Of a stretch of 7,133 bases of DNA, positions 6,739 to 7,133 are shown in pieces (the first letter of the stretch is position 1; every line of letters starts with the position of its first letter). The DNA is from Spirochaetia bacterium (GTDB lineage: Bacteria; Spirochaetota; UBA4802; UBA5550): assembly GCA_031289575.1 (NCBI GenBank), contig JAITPE010000261.1:1-7133 (forward strand), given 5' to 3'. Under the pieces are notes generated by a model. That model was not told the DNA's origin, searched no databases, and worked only from the letters and a program-made list of their open reading frames with translations. Made by a program: the position numbers and the translations under genes.

Positions 6739-7133
6739 CCAACTGCCGCCGCGAACAACGCGGTCGGCGCTCTCCGTTGAGTACTTCTCCCAACACCACT
6801 CCCGCACATTACCGCTCATGTCGTATAACCCAAGAACGTTAGCAGCCTTGGTCTTAACAATATGAGTCCCGTAAGCCGGATTAGATTCTCCAATGTCATA
6901 TGCGTTACGGTCATACCACGCAACATCATCAATGGTATTGCTCCCCGCATAGGTATATGTCCACGGCGTAGTAGTACCCGGAACACCTCCACGCGCCGCA
7001 TACTCCCACTGCGCCTCGGTCGGCAGACGAGAACCATTCGCCTCGGCCTTGATATGAGCGCCGTCGGCTTTCGCGCCGTCTCTCAGTACAACAGTATAAG
7101 CGGCATCCTCATAATACACCGGCGTTTTTCCGG
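6643..7133 (-). CDS. FGE-like (SUMF1 / formylglycine-generating-enzyme fold) protein, 3' part
   Basis: The reading frame is open to the window edge and its start is not visible. A GTG at 7119 is in frame but sits inside the conserved KTPVYY segment, so it is not the true start. Visible residues (162) show the family's C-terminal landmarks: RLPTEAQWEYAARGG (35-49), GLYDMSGNVREW (101-112), RGGSW (127-131) and GFRVV (156-160). In true formylglycine-generating enzymes two copper-binding cysteines follow the GGS motif. Here the first position is Tyr (residue 133) and only the second is Cys (138), so catalysis is unlikely. The protein is better read as a binding domain of the C-type-lectin-like fold. 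The codons after RGGSW look like a DGR variable region. The gene converges on the operon and its codon choice is more G/C-ending at the 3' end. Localisation cannot be judged without the N-terminus. Confidence 0.85.
   Translation of the reverse strand, partial: GKTPVYYEDAAYTVVLRDGAKADGAHIKAEANGSRLPTEAQWEYAARGGVPGTTTPWTYTYAGSNTIDDVAWYDRNAYDIGESNPAYGTHIVKTKAANVLGLYDMSGNVREWCWEKYSTESADRVVRGGSWYYTAVSCTVAARVNYYPGSRDSSIGFRVVSP

Noticed and set aside
6517..6780. Plus-strand open frame of 87 codons across the spacer and the end of the FGE-like gene
   Set aside because: It overlaps the last methyltransferase codons and runs antisense to the FGE-like 3' end through the G+C-rich hairpin. Its translation shows no family features and it has no ribosome site.
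7117..7119. GTG as the start codon of the FGE-like gene
   Set aside because: The frame stays open to the window edge with GKTP before it, which matches the conserved KTPVYY-type segment of the family, so the real start is beyond the window.

Overview
The window looks like chromosomal DNA from a host-associated or sediment bacterium of moderate G+C content. It carries one long plus-strand gene cluster and, at the right edge, the 3' part of a minus-strand gene. The lineage cannot be fixed from sequence alone. The formylglycine-generating-enzyme-like (FGE-like) protein at the right edge resembles the large FGE-like families known from Treponema and other spirochaetes, so a spirochaete is a reasonable but unproven guess.

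Layout: 1-226 is a non-coding leader with a promoter candidate (perfect TTGACA at 172-177). Positions 227-6536 hold six genes on the plus strand, with gaps of 29 bp or less and one or two stop/start overlaps. In order they are a patatin-like lipid hydrolase, an ATP-grasp ligase, a small SAM methyltransferase, N-acetyl-gamma-glutamyl-phosphate reductase (argC), PTS enzyme I (ptsI) and a second SAM methyltransferase. This is probably one transcription unit. The two confident assignments, arginine biosynthesis and PEP-dependent phosphoryl transfer, do not share a pathway, and no other arg or pts gene is visible. A perfect 12-bp inverted repeat sits directly in front of argC.

Positions 6537-6642 separate the operon from a convergent gene. 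This spacer is about 75% G+C and folds into a long imperfect hairpin (6544-6624), which may be a two-way terminator, a dispersed repeat or both.

Positions 6643-7133 (minus strand) encode the C-terminal 162 residues of an FGE-like / C-type-lectin-fold protein whose start lies outside the window. Its last 30 or so codons have the layout of a diversity-generating retroelement (DGR) variable region: 15 of 23 codons end in C, as expected if AAC codons in a template had been mutated at adenines, and a fixed Ile-Gly-Phe-Arg tail follows. This is the most interesting signal in the window. No reverse transcriptase or template repeat is visible, so the gene would be a remote target or a relic, or the reading is wrong.
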